DNA of 42,810 nucleotides from Vibrio ouci (GTDB lineage: Bacteria > Pseudomonadota > Gammaproteobacteria > Enterobacterales > Vibrionaceae): contig NZ_SATR01000039.1 in NCBI RefSeq assembly GCF_004551525.1, positions 1 to 42,810 of the forward strand. The letters run 5' to 3'. The notes under the pieces were generated by a model. That model was given only the letters and a program-made list of their open reading frames with translations, did not search any database and was not told where the DNA came from. Of this stretch, positions 25,454-33,507 are shown one piece after another. A program made the translations under genes and the position numbers. Positions within the stretch are counted from its first letter, which is position 1. Each line of letters begins with the position of its first letter.

Positions 25454-28400
25454 TACGACCTCTCTGTCACTAACTCAAACGAGTCATCAGGTTCAGACAT
25501 AGACGCAAATGCGACGTAAGCCATCGGCACTACAAATAAAGAGAAAAATGTGCCAATCGTTAACCCACCAACGAGTACCAATCCAATATTAACTCTCCCA
25601 AGCGAGCCTGGACCTTCAGCAAGCGCTAAAGGTAAAGAACCGATAATCATGGTTAGCGAAGTCATTAAGATTGGCCTTAAACGCGACTTCGCACTCATTA
25701 ATGCTGCAGTTTTAGCGCCGTAACCTTCTTTACGTTTTAGGTTGGCAAACTCCACCAGCAAGATGCCATGTTTGGTGACCAAACCAACCAAAGTCAGCAG
25801 TCCAATTTTTGAATATAGGTTCAAACTATGCCCAAACACATCCAATGTAATCAAAGCCCCAACGAGACACAGAGGAACGGTTAATAAGATAATTAAAGGA
25901 TCAACAAAGCTCTCAAATTGCGCCGCCAGAATTAAGAAAATGAAAATAAGTGCGAGCCCGAATAAAATCTGAGTCCCCGCTTCAGACTCATTAAGCTCTT
26001 TAATCACACCGTTGTATTTATAGTCTTGCCCTGCTTTTAGTAGTTTTGGCAACTCAGCGTCAAGATAGGCTTGGACATCACTCGCACTGTAGCCTTGCAT
26101 CACATCGGCGGTAATTTCCGCCGCATCTTTGCCACCAAAGGTTTTGATATTGGACTCTGCTGTAACTGGCTTAATCGACACAAATTGCGACAATGGTAGC
26201 CTCTGCCCAGAATCGGAACTAACGTACAGCTTGTCGAGAACCTTAAAATCTCCTAGTGCTTGGCGATTCACCTGAACCTGTATCGGATAAGTAAATCCAT
26301 CATCCGCTTTTAGATCCGCTGCTTTCACTGAACCTAGGAATGAAGAGATTGCGCTCGTTACATTTGCGTAGTTAACTCCAGACAAGATAATTGCATTACG
26401 GTCTATCGATAGATCAAACCTTAATTGATCACGATGCATCGAGTTATTGGTGTTTCCTAAACCGTCATATTCATTCAGCAAGCCGACAACTTGTTCTGCT
26501 GTTTTTGAAAGTTCATCTAAGTCTCGATTAACGGTAGTAAGCTGAATATTGACGTTGCTTGCGACATTCAAATTATCGGCTGAGCGTACTGAGAACGATA
26601 CGCCATAGGCTGACAAAGTCTCTTTTGCTTTGATGGTAAGTTCATCGATTATATCGCTCGCTGACTCTCCTCGTTCTTCCCACGGTTTCAGCAAAATATG
26701 GTTGGTGGGCCCGCCTTCGATATAGGCTAAATTTGCCTCTATGGACTCATTACCGGAGAAGACATCATTCAATTGCTTTGCATTTTCTAAGTGATAACTA
26801 CGCCCAGCACCTGTTGGCGCATCAGAGCTCACTTCAATAAAGCCAGTGTCTTCTGTTGGTATAAGTACTTTAGGCATCATGAGAGCAGAGACACTCGCTA
26901 AACCGATCAAAATCGCTATCGCGCCTAGCACTCTGAGGGGATGTCTAAGCCACGCTTGTAAATGCTTGAAGTAACCCTCGGTTAGGTCGTCTAGCTTCGC
27001 TTCAACCCAAGCAAACCACTTCGGAGACTTAGGTGAAGATTTGAGCATATACGCACTCATCATTGGTGAAAGAGTTAGTGCAACAAAACCAGAGATAATC
27101 ACAGAGGCTGCTAACGTGAACGCGAATTGTCGAAATAGATCTGCAGTCAATCCCGACATTAAACCGATTGGCAAATATACCGCAGCCAGCGTTAGGGTCA
27201 TCGCGATAACTGGGAATACGATCTCTTTACAGCTTTTCAATGCAGCCGAGACCGGTGAAAGGCCTTCCTCTATATGACGATAGCAATTTTCAACCACCAC
27301 AATTGCATCATCAACGACTAGCCCAATCGCCAATATAATCGCCAGAATAGTTAGTACGTTGATGCTAAAACCTAGCAAAGCCATAACAGCAAATACGCCA
27401 ATCACACATACAGGTATCGTGATTAAAGGAATTGCCGCAACACGCAGCGAACCTAAGAACAACACGACGATTGCGGATACCAGTACAATCGCTTCAATGA
27501 GCGTCATGAATCCTTGATCAATGGCGTCTTCGATAAAGTCGGCTTGGTTGTAAACCATCTTCATCTCGATGCCATCTGGCAGTTCCATCTGCTCCATCGC
27601 CTGTTTGACACGTTTTGCAACATCAACAGGGTTTTCATCTTTAAGCGGTAATACCTGCAATGACATCGCTTGGTGGCCATCAACATGTAACGTACTCGGC
27701 GTTAAACTAACCTCCCCCATCTCGATATTGGCGACATCACTGACACGGATTATCTTGCCGCTTTCTACACGAATCACGAGATCACGCACGTCTTCAATCG
27801 AAGTCACTTGATTGACTGGATTAATAGCAAAGTCACGAACTTCACCTTTGATCGTACCCGCTGTAAAAGTGGCGTTATAGGTACTCAAAGTACTCACCAC
27901 ATCGGAGGCACTTACATTTAAAGCCGCCATACGCTCTGGCAACAACCAAACACGTATTGCGCGTGAAGATCCGCCATAAGGACCCCATACACCGCCGACA
28001 CCTTGGATATTTTTAAATTGCGTCGCCAATTGCTGGCTGATGAAATCAAACATATCCTGCTTATCCATCGTTCCCTTGTTCACAAAGGTAATGATGTTGC
28101 TCGGCATGCTGGTTTCCGAAGAGTCGTCTGTCACCGTCGGTCTATCAATCATCGCAGGAGGGAAGTCAGAGATGCCATCGATTTTGCTGCGCAAATTGTT
28201 CATCAGGCTTGCGTATTCAACGTCGCTGATGCCATCTTTAAACACTATCTTCATCGAACAACTGCTTTCGCTACAATCAGTCGTCATCGACTTGACCTTA
28301 TCGAGACCCGTTACCGCTGAGATCAACTTATCAGCCACATTTTGCGACATGAACTCGGCACTCGCACCGCTTATTGAAGCGTTAACCGACACTGACGACG

Positions 28401-28524
28401 TTTGATGCTCAGGAAAATACTGTATTGATAGCTTTTGAAAAGAGACCAGACCAATCAAGACGATGGCAATACTCAATACTGAAGCCAATACTGGGTGTTT
28501 AACGCATATTTCAGGCAGCTTCAT
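25453..28524 (-). CDS. RND multidrug efflux pump, inner-membrane transporter (HAE-1 family)
   Basis: A 1023-residue, twelve-helix resistance-nodulation-division pump. The paired aspartates of the proton relay are in transmembrane helix 4 (Asp405-Asp406, GLVVDDAIVVVENCYRH), and the matching lysine lies in LVGLVTKHGILLVEFANL. Two large periplasmic loops follow helices 1 and 7. It exports drugs, bile salts or detergents from the periplasm through a tripartite channel. The adaptor gene precedes it with a 14-base overlap, but no outer-membrane channel gene is present, so a TolC encoded elsewhere is presumably used. A CSESSC pair (Cys84, Cys89) in the first porter subdomain is unusual and could form a local disulfide. 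Substrate unknown. Confidence 0.94.
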   Translation of the reverse strand: MKLPEICVKHPVLASVLSIAIVLIGLVSFQKLSIQYFPEHQTSSVSVNASISGASAEFMSQNVADKLISAVTGLDKVKSMTTDCSESSCSMKIVFKDGISDVEYASLMNNLRSKIDGISDFPPAMIDRPTVTDDSSETSMPSNIITFVNKGTMDKQDMFDFISQQLATQFKNIQGVGGVWGPYGGSSRAIRVWLLPERMAALNVSASDVVSTLSTYNATFTAGTIKGEVRDFAINPVNQVTSIEDVRDLVIRVESGKIIRVSDVANIEMGEVSLTPSTLHVDGHQAMSLQVLPLKDENPVDVAKRVKQAMEQMELPDGIEMKMVYNQADFIEDAIDQGFMTLIEAIVLVSAIVVLFLGSLRVAAIPLITIPVCVIGVFAVMALLGFSINVLTILAIILAIGLVVDDAIVVVENCYRHIEEGLSPVSAALKSCKEIVFPVIAMTLTLAAVYLPIGLMSGLTADLFRQFAFTLAASVIISGFVALTLSPMMSAYMLKSSPKSPKWFAWVEAKLDDLTEGYFKHLQAWLRHPLRVLGAIAILIGLASVSALMMPKVLIPTEDTGFIEVSSDAPTGAGRSYHLENAKQLNDVFSGNESIEANLAYIEGGPTNHILLKPWEERGESASDIIDELTIKAKETLSAYGVSFSVRSADNLNVASNVNIQLTTVNRDLDELSKTAEQVVGLLNEYDGLGNTNNSMHRDQLRFDLSIDRNAIILSGVNYANVTSAISSFLGSVKAADLKADDGFTYPIQVQVNRQALGDFKVLDKLYVSSDSGQRLPLSQFVSIKPVTAESNIKTFGGKDAAEITADVMQGYSASDVQAYLDAELPKLLKAGQDYKYNGVIKELNESEAGTQILFGLALIFIFLILAAQFESFVDPLIILLTVPLCLVGALITLDVFGHSLNLYSKIGLLTLVGLVTKHGILLVEFANLKRKEGYGAKTAALMSAKSRLRPILMTSLTMIIGSLPLALAEGPGSLGRVNIGLVLVGGLTIGTFFSLFVVPMAYVAFASMSEPDDSFELVTERS

Positions 28525-29662
28525 TGTCTACCTCGTCTAACTGTCTTTCACTCTTACTGCTTTCTTGTCCACCTTTCTCATCTGAGCTTTTATTTGTGTC
28601 ACGAAGAGCTGGCAATGTGATTGAAGGCTTTGAGCCCTGAATTGTCACGGTCGTACCAACATCGAGATTTTGCTGCCCGGTAATAACAACACGTTCACCG
28701 ATGCTCAAACCTGACTTAATTGCCACATATCCGTTATTGGTGTTATCCCCTAACTCTACGGGTTGTTTTACCGCTTTATCACCTTTGATCACCCAGACAA
28801 AACGTTGATTTCCGTCAGCGCCTACCGATGTTTGGGACACAACTACATGATTGATCGAATCACCAATATTTTGGCTTACCTTGGCAAACATCCCAGGCAC
28901 TAAGCGGTTGTCGGCGTTATCCAGCTTGGCGTGAACTTCGACTCGGCCTGAGCTTTCATCGACAAGTGGCGCGATATAATCAACTTGGCCAGAGAACGTA
29001 GAGTCACCGTATGCATCAACCTTTAAAGTGACCGCTTGGCCTAATTTCGCCTTGCCGACTTCAGACTGGGAAATGGAATAATGGACTTCGACGGGATCGA
29101 GTTTAATTAGGTGTACCAGAACAACCGCTGCTTCAACACGGCTACCCACAGAGTGCGAGAAATTGGTCAGTTGACCATCAAATGGCGCCACCAATTGATA
29201 GCTCTGCAGATCGGTTTTTCTTTGTGAATAGTCAGCTTCAGCCAACGCGACTTGCTGCTTGAGTTCTTCAACATCTTGCGCTGACATTGAGTCAGGTTGC
29301 TTCTTAAGCAGTGCTAATACACGAGACAATTTCGACTTCGCAAGGGCTAGTGAACTGGATGACTTTTCTAATTCCGCTTTAGCTTTTGAATCGTCAAGTT
29401 GAGCAATCAAATCACCTTTGTTGACGGTGTCACCATCGTTGAAGTGAAGGGATTTTAGTTTTTCTCCAGCACTAAACGTTAGCGCTGCAGAGTCCGTCGC
29501 CTTCAGTTTGCCGACTTCTTCAATCGCCATGGTCGTCGCAAGCTGTTGCGTGATTTCAACGGTAACCGGAACACTTTCCGGTGTTTGTGATAGTGCAGGT
29601 GTACCAAAAATAGATACGGACAAATATAGAATAGACAGAGATAACGTCTTAGTTTTGTTCAT
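28511..29662 (-). CDS. RND efflux periplasmic adaptor (membrane fusion protein)
   Basis: A 383-residue periplasmic adaptor with a signal peptide (about 1-25, ending ALSQ). A lipoyl-like half (EVGKLKATDSAALTF, then FNDGDTVNKGDLIAQLDD) is followed by a coiled-coil hairpin (about 95-150, long runs of Ala/Lys/Glu/Leu), the second lipoyl half (QLVAPFDGQLTNFSHSVGSRVE) and beta-barrel and membrane-proximal domains to about 345. The C-terminal 35 residues are polar and charged. It has no lipobox, so it is not a lipoprotein. It is the first gene of the efflux operon and connects the pump to an outer-membrane channel. An inverted repeat covers the region just before its ATG. Confidence 0.92.
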   Translation of the reverse strand: MNKTKTLSLSILYLSVSIFGTPALSQTPESVPVTVEITQQLATTMAIEEVGKLKATDSAALTFSAGEKLKSLHFNDGDTVNKGDLIAQLDDSKAKAELEKSSSSLALAKSKLSRVLALLKKQPDSMSAQDVEELKQQVALAEADYSQRKTDLQSYQLVAPFDGQLTNFSHSVGSRVEAAVVLVHLIKLDPVEVHYSISQSEVGKAKLGQAVTLKVDAYGDSTFSGQVDYIAPLVDESSGRVEVHAKLDNADNRLVPGMFAKVSQNIGDSINHVVVSQTSVGADGNQRFVWVIKGDKAVKQPVELGDNTNNGYVAIKSGLSIGERVVITGQQNLDVGTTVTIQGSKPSITLPALRDTNKSSDEKGGQESSKSERQLDEVDNEAA

Positions 29663-29665
29663 TGA

Positions 29666-29691
29666 GGCAACTCTAATGAATGGAAGTTGCC
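29666..29691 (-). promoter_or_regulatory. Inverted repeat at the translation start of the efflux operon
   Basis: GGCAACT and AGTTGCC are perfect 7-base arms separated by 12 bases, covering from 4 to 29 bases before the adaptor ATG, where the ribosome would bind. It may be an operator or an RNA hairpin limiting translation. No strong Shine-Dalgarno sequence is otherwise visible. Confidence 0.35.
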
Positions 29692-29806
29692 GTTGTTATA
29701 CTCAACAATTTTTTCTCTAAGTTAGCGTTTTGTCAGCCAGAGAATGATTCATCCTTAACATACCTTAATACATATCAAAACATTGATTTCATTAAGATTA
29801 ACTAAT

Positions 29807-29846
29807 AAAAAAGCCCACACTTTCATTCATGAAAATGTGAGCTTTT
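29807..29846 (-). terminator. Terminator between regulator pair 2 and the efflux operon
   Basis: On the minus strand the stem AAAAGCTCACATTTTC / GAAAGTGTGGGCTTTT pairs completely if two G-U pairs are allowed, with loop ATGAAT and a run of six T afterwards. On the plus strand the same positions would be mismatches, so it is directional. It makes pair 2 a separate transcript from the pump operon. Confidence 0.82.
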
Positions 29847-29864
29847 AGGTTTTTTAAATCAGGT

Positions 29865-30314
29865 TCATTCAACAATATCAGTGAATAAGTATGAATATCT
29901 TGGGGCGACAAGTATCATTTGCTTATCTGAAAGAGGTATCAATTTAAGGTCTTCTAGTGAGTGCATGCCTCGCTGAGAAAACATGATATCGATGACTGAA
30001 GCATCATTCTTGGCCGGTATTACTTGTTCCGACATTTCCGGCATTAGAGATAAACCATGACGCTGAAAGTAGTACTCTCCCGATGAATTAAAACCGACTT
30101 TCTGGTCTGTGAGGAAATACATTTCATACTTCCCTGAGCGTTTTAATTTTATCCCTGCATTCATACCCATATGATGAATACCTTCATTGGATTTGAGTAT
30201 TATGCTGGTTTCACTCTGCAGTGAACGGGCAACCGTTGGAGAGCCAATTTCAGCCGCTAATGCTCCTACAATTAACCCGGATGTGATGCTAGCGAGTAGT
30301 ATTTTATTATTCAC
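29865..30314 (-). CDS. VtrC/ToxS-like small membrane-anchored partner protein (pair 2)
   Basis: A 149-residue protein with an N-terminal membrane helix or uncleaved signal (about 5-22) and a periplasmic beta-rich domain. It starts at a GTG within the last codons of the regulator gene, with exactly the same eight-base overlap as in pair 1. The motif KVGFNSSGEYYF (Val-Gly-Phe at 73-75) and the C-terminal strands align with pair 1, showing that the two are paralogues. It contains no cysteine in the periplasmic part. By position and topology it should bind the periplasmic tail of the regulator next to it, as VtrC and ToxS do. The ligand, if any, is unknown; bile salts are a reasonable guess because of the neighbouring pump. 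Confidence 0.65.
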   Translation of the reverse strand: MNNKILLASITSGLIVGALAAEIGSPTVARSLQSETSIILKSNEGIHHMGMNAGIKLKRSGKYEMYFLTDQKVGFNSSGEYYFQRHGLSLMPEMSEQVIPAKNDASVIDIMFSQRGMHSLEDLKLIPLSDKQMILVAPRYSYLFTDIVE

Positions 30315-30951
30315 ACGTCACCTCCACTTCGCTCGGTAGGTAACTGACAGACTGACCATCTTTGGCAACCAGTATTACCTGATTACCTGAAGTGAATGCT
30401 CTTACATTATTAAGAACCATTGGTTTTGATTTGTCTTGCGTTGGGACTACGCAGCCTAGATAACGTTGCTCGGTATAATCGGCTTCCACCCAAGGCGTAC
30501 TGATTGCACCGTATAAAAAATATGCCGCCAATGCACTGACACTAAAGGCCGTTAGGTAACGCGCATTGTTTTTCTTAATCGCCGAGGGAGCAACGTCCTG
30601 ACTGTCACTCAAATAGGGTTGTATAGATAGGTTCTGATAAGACGAAACATCACCATTAAACTGATAACCCACTCCTCTGATTGTCGTGATGATTTCTCCA
30701 TTTCGATCATCTAACGCTTTACGGCAAGTCGAGACAGCATGGAGCAAGCTGCTCTCTTCTACTACTACCCCTTTCTTGAACCATATTTCATCAAGCAGTC
30801 GAGCTTTAGCTAACGGAGTTTTAGGGTGCTCAGTCATAAACTGCAACAACGCGACTTCATTACTTCCCAGCGCTGTTTTTACACCAGTCTCACGCTCTTC
30901 CAAGATGCCTGTGAGTACATTGAGTATGTACTTATCGTTAATCAACAACAT
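30307..30951 (-). CDS. ToxR/VtrA-like membrane-anchored winged-helix regulator (pair 2)
   Basis: A 214-residue membrane-tethered regulator. It begins MLLIND like pair 1 and has a winged-helix domain to about residue 102 (recognition helix around ESSLLHAVSTCRKALDDR, wing TIRGVGYQF), a linker, one membrane helix (about 131-150) and a 64-residue periplasmic tail with two cysteines (Cys167, Cys213). The DNA-binding halves of the two pairs are clearly alike, in particular the recognition helix, so they may recognise related operators. The promoter must lie in the 60 bases between the ATG at 30951 and the plsC terminator. It is transcribed separately from the pump operon, which starts 1.3 kb downstream. 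Confidence 0.82.
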   Translation of the reverse strand: MLLINDKYILNVLTGILEERETGVKTALGSNEVALLQFMTEHPKTPLAKARLLDEIWFKKGVVVEESSLLHAVSTCRKALDDRNGEIITTIRGVGYQFNGDVSSYQNLSIQPYLSDSQDVAPSAIKKNNARYLTAFSVSALAAYFLYGAISTPWVEADYTEQRYLGCVVPTQDKSKPMVLNNVRAFTSGNQVILVAKDGQSVSYLPSEVEVTCE

Positions 30952-31011
30952 AGCTAACTATCTGAGTCTTTCTCTTAATACCCATAACCATATCGTATAT
31001 TGCGTAAAATG

Positions 31012-31037
31012 AAAAAGCCCAGCGCGGGGCTGGGCTT
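31012..31037 (-). terminator. Terminator of the phospholipid gene cluster
   Basis: AAGCCCAGC and GCTGGGCTT form a perfect 9-base GC-rich stem, followed on the minus strand by five T. It lies 39 bases after the plsC-like stop codon and insulates that operon from regulator pair 2. Confidence 0.88.
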
Positions 31038-31075
31038 AACTAATTTATATCCGAATATACTTTCTAGACGTACTG

Positions 31076-31717
31076 CTATTCTAATTGAACAATGCACTGT
31101 TCACTTAACTGTCGATATTGGTCCTGCATCACCTCAACAAACTCGGCCGCATTGGCAAAGTCATTAACACTATCGCCCAGTACAACATCGCAATTAAAAG
31201 GGACAAACATTGCCGTCCCCTTTGGTAACGACGCCCCTAATCCACGCATAACAACAGGAACCACTGAGCACTGAGGGTGATCTTTCACTAGATGATATAT
31301 TCCCTTTTTCAGACCACTCATCACTTCAGGCTCACCACGGCTACCTTCCGGAAATATAATCAATATATCTCCTTGTTCTAAAGCCTTATGGCATTCATCA
31401 AAGATCGCTTCTTTTTGCTCTTTAGACGGTGATCTGCGTATTGGAATAATGCCAATCACATTGAGCGATAACCAAGCGACGATTGGATTAGATAAAAAAT
31501 AATCCGCTGCCGCGACTGGGCGAACCTTATGAATAATACTGATTGGAAATAGCGCCAGTAACACCAGCGTGTCTAAGTGACTATTGTGATTAGCAGCGAC
31601 GACAACTGGCCCATTCATAGGTAAGTTTTTTCTGTTGATAATGTTTAACCCTAAACCGATAAACACAAGTGGTTTTACGAACAACAGAATGAATAAAACT
31701 CTGAGTATTCTCGCCAT
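31076..31717 (-). CDS. Lysophospholipid acyltransferase (PlsC family)
   Basis: A 213-residue membrane-associated acyltransferase. The catalytic HX4D motif is His44-Asp49 in AANHNSHLDTLVLL, and the second block FPEGSRG is at 122-128, as in 1-acylglycerol-3-phosphate acyltransferases. One or two hydrophobic segments precede the motif. It should acylate lysophosphatidic acid or a related lyso-lipid. It is the last gene of a cluster with a CdsA-like and a CDP-alcohol transferase gene, seven bases after cdsA and preceded by GAGGACTT. It is probably a second copy in addition to the housekeeping plsC of the cell. Confidence 0.88.
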   Translation of the reverse strand: MARILRVLFILLFVKPLVFIGLGLNIINRKNLPMNGPVVVAANHNSHLDTLVLLALFPISIIHKVRPVAAADYFLSNPIVAWLSLNVIGIIPIRRSPSKEQKEAIFDECHKALEQGDILIIFPEGSRGEPEVMSGLKKGIYHLVKDHPQCSVVPVVMRGLGASLPKGTAMFVPFNCDVVLGDSVNDFANAAEFVEVMQDQYRQLSEQCIVQLE

Positions 31718-31723
31718 AAGTCC

Positions 31724-32656
31724 TCAATAGTACAGATAGTAGATATAGTGGAAAAACAGCGGCGCGGTAAACATTAAGCTATCGATGCGGTCGAGAATCC
31801 CGCCATGCCCAGGTATAAATTGGCTGGTATCTTTGATCTTTAAATCTCTCTTCACTGACGAGATAACCAAATCACCAATAAAGCCACTAAAGGCAATGAT
31901 TACGCCTGCAACTAAACCTTGTACTCCTGTCAAAGGCGTCAGATATGGGGCAACGAAATATGAAGCAACAATCACCGTTAGGGCACCACCGACAAAGCCT
32001 TCCCAAGTTTTATTTGGACTCACTTTAGGGACGATCTTATGTTTGCCAAATGACTTGCCCCACACATATTGGCAAACATCATTAAACTGAGTAAATATCA
32101 GCAAAAAGAGCAGCATTCCCATTGAGCCCGCATCAAGATTCAAGCTTGGTAGTACTAACAAATAGGCCATGTGGCTGATACAAAACACCGTTAACATCAA
32201 GGCCCAGTGGATGACGCCTGCTGACCGAATAAAGCCTTTGGTATCTCCTATCAACACTGCGACCATTGGTAGATACAAGAACATGTACACAGGGATAAAG
32301 ATGATGTACACGCCATACCAACCAATGGATAACCAATAGTATTGGAATGGAATCGAAAGGTAAGCCCAAAAGATAACTCGACGGTCCGTCATACGAGTGG
32401 GCACAATGGATAGGAACTCTTTAAGCGCCATAAAGCTCAAAAAGCCGACGAAGAAGAGCGTGTATTGCAAAGGCAGGTAGAGAACAACGAAGACGATTCC
32501 TATCATCCACCACCACGAACGGATTCGAAGCTTTAACTCTAAGTAATCACGATCTCTGTGCTGCCTCGATAGCCATAGATAGACAAGCGTTCCTAGCACC
32601 AAAATCGAAACGATAACGACCATGATATAAAACGAATGTAATGGGATACCTAACAT
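31724..32656 (-). CDS. Phosphatidate cytidylyltransferase (CdsA-like)
   Basis: A 310-residue inner-membrane enzyme with about eight hydrophobic segments. The C-terminal signature of the family is perfect at residues 266-291 (SVKRDLKIKDTSQF, then PGHGGILDRID), containing the metal-binding aspartates. It makes CDP-diacylglycerol from CTP and phosphatidic acid. The upstream segment SPNKTWEGFVGG is also typical. It overlaps the CDP-alcohol transferase gene by seven bases, so the product of this enzyme is probably handed to that one. The cell presumably has another, essential cdsA elsewhere. Confidence 0.92.
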   Translation of the reverse strand: MLGIPLHSFYIMVVIVSILVLGTLVYLWLSRQHRDRDYLELKLRIRSWWWMIGIVFVVLYLPLQYTLFFVGFLSFMALKEFLSIVPTRMTDRRVIFWAYLSIPFQYYWLSIGWYGVYIIFIPVYMFLYLPMVAVLIGDTKGFIRSAGVIHWALMLTVFCISHMAYLLVLPSLNLDAGSMGMLLFLLIFTQFNDVCQYVWGKSFGKHKIVPKVSPNKTWEGFVGGALTVIVASYFVAPYLTPLTGVQGLVAGVIIAFSGFIGDLVISSVKRDLKIKDTSQFIPGHGGILDRIDSLMFTAPLFFHYIYYLYY

Positions 32657-33357
32657 TGTGGTTCCCTCTCATTTGGCTGAGCCTCTTCACTCGCATTTTG
32701 TGTTTTATATTCAGAGATAAAAGCAAGGCGTCGCCAGGTGGTATAAATACCGCCTAGCAGCATAATCAGCAGTGCCACATCCATGCTGTAAATGAAGATA
32801 GTGGGCAACCAACCAAATACATGCTGTAAGAACAAAAGCAGGTAAGTGGCCGTTAAGAGTGCCATACGATGCTGCTTCGCCATAGGGCCACGAAAATCAG
32901 CTGGAGTCCCCATGCTTACACCTAGGACTCGGACATAAGCAGTCAACACCGCCACTATCGCGCTAGTCCAAGCCAACGGCATACCAAATACCGACTCTGT
33001 TGCAAAACCTGCTGCGACAATAAGCAGGGGGTCGGCAATGCGATCTGGTACATCATTATACAGCTCACCCGCCGGAGTTTTCTTTCCGCCTTCAATGGCA
33101 ACCATACCATCAAATAGATTACACAATAGACGCATTTGTATAGCCGCAGCCGCCAATAGCAATAGATAGCTTGCTGGCAAAAAATGGTAGGTCAACATTA
33201 CGCTGTAGCCCACGAGGGCAAAGCCTATGCTCATTAATGATATCTGATTAGGGATGACGTCTTTTTTACTTAACCAAATAGCGACTTTACGAGTGATGGC
33301 GACATCACGAACGGCAAGCGGCCTTCGGTTATTTTCGTCAATTGGGTCCTTGTCCAT
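32650..33357 (-). CDS. CDP-alcohol phosphatidyltransferase family protein with altered motif
   Basis: A 235-residue membrane protein with about six hydrophobic segments. The CDP-alcohol phosphotransferase motif (D-x2-DG-x2-AR-x8-G-x3-D-x3-D) can be aligned with exact spacing at residues 80-105, but reads N80-x2-D83-G84-x2-A87-I88-x8-G97-x3-N101-x3-D105. Two of the four metal-binding or catalytic aspartates are Asn, and the Arg is Ile. Either this subfamily uses another chemistry or substrate, or the protein is inactive. Operon context with CdsA and PlsC homologues argues for a real lipid-making role. First gene of the three-gene operon; the next gene overlaps by seven bases. Possibly an inner-membrane phospholipid variant; product unknown. 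Confidence 0.85.
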   Translation of the reverse strand: MDKDPIDENNRRPLAVRDVAITRKVAIWLSKKDVIPNQISLMSIGFALVGYSVMLTYHFLPASYLLLLAAAAIQMRLLCNLFDGMVAIEGGKKTPAGELYNDVPDRIADPLLIVAAGFATESVFGMPLAWTSAIVAVLTAYVRVLGVSMGTPADFRGPMAKQHRMALLTATYLLLFLQHVFGWLPTIFIYSMDVALLIMLLGGIYTTWRRLAFISEYKTQNASEEAQPNEREPQC

Positions 33358-33410
33358 GAAACCTCACTGAGATAGCTGATTTGCTTGATAGTAGTATGCG
33401 ATTTGGTGAC

Positions 33411-33416
33411 ATTATA
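33411..33416 (-). promoter_or_regulatory. Possible promoter of the phospholipid cluster (-10 box)
   Basis: On the minus strand a perfect TATAAT lies about 55 bases before the ATG of the CDP-alcohol transferase gene. No good -35 box at 16-18 bases is visible, so the assignment is tentative. Confidence 0.4.
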
Positions 33417-33426
33417 ACCATGCAAG

Positions 33427-33460
33427 CTCACTCTAAAGGCGTAATAACCATTAGAGTGAG
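33427..33460. terminator. Hairpin after the DUF2931 gene
   Basis: CTCACTCTAA (33427-33436) and TTAGAGTGAG (33451-33460) form a perfect 10-base stem with a 14-base loop, in the 150-base gap between the T6SS island and the phospholipid operon. There is no T-run on the minus strand, so it may be an imperfect terminator of the T6SS island or an operator of the phospholipid promoter. Confidence 0.4.
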
Positions 33461-33507
33461 TTATTTCAATCGCATTTTTATTAATTGGGAAGAAGTGTCG
33501 TAATTCG

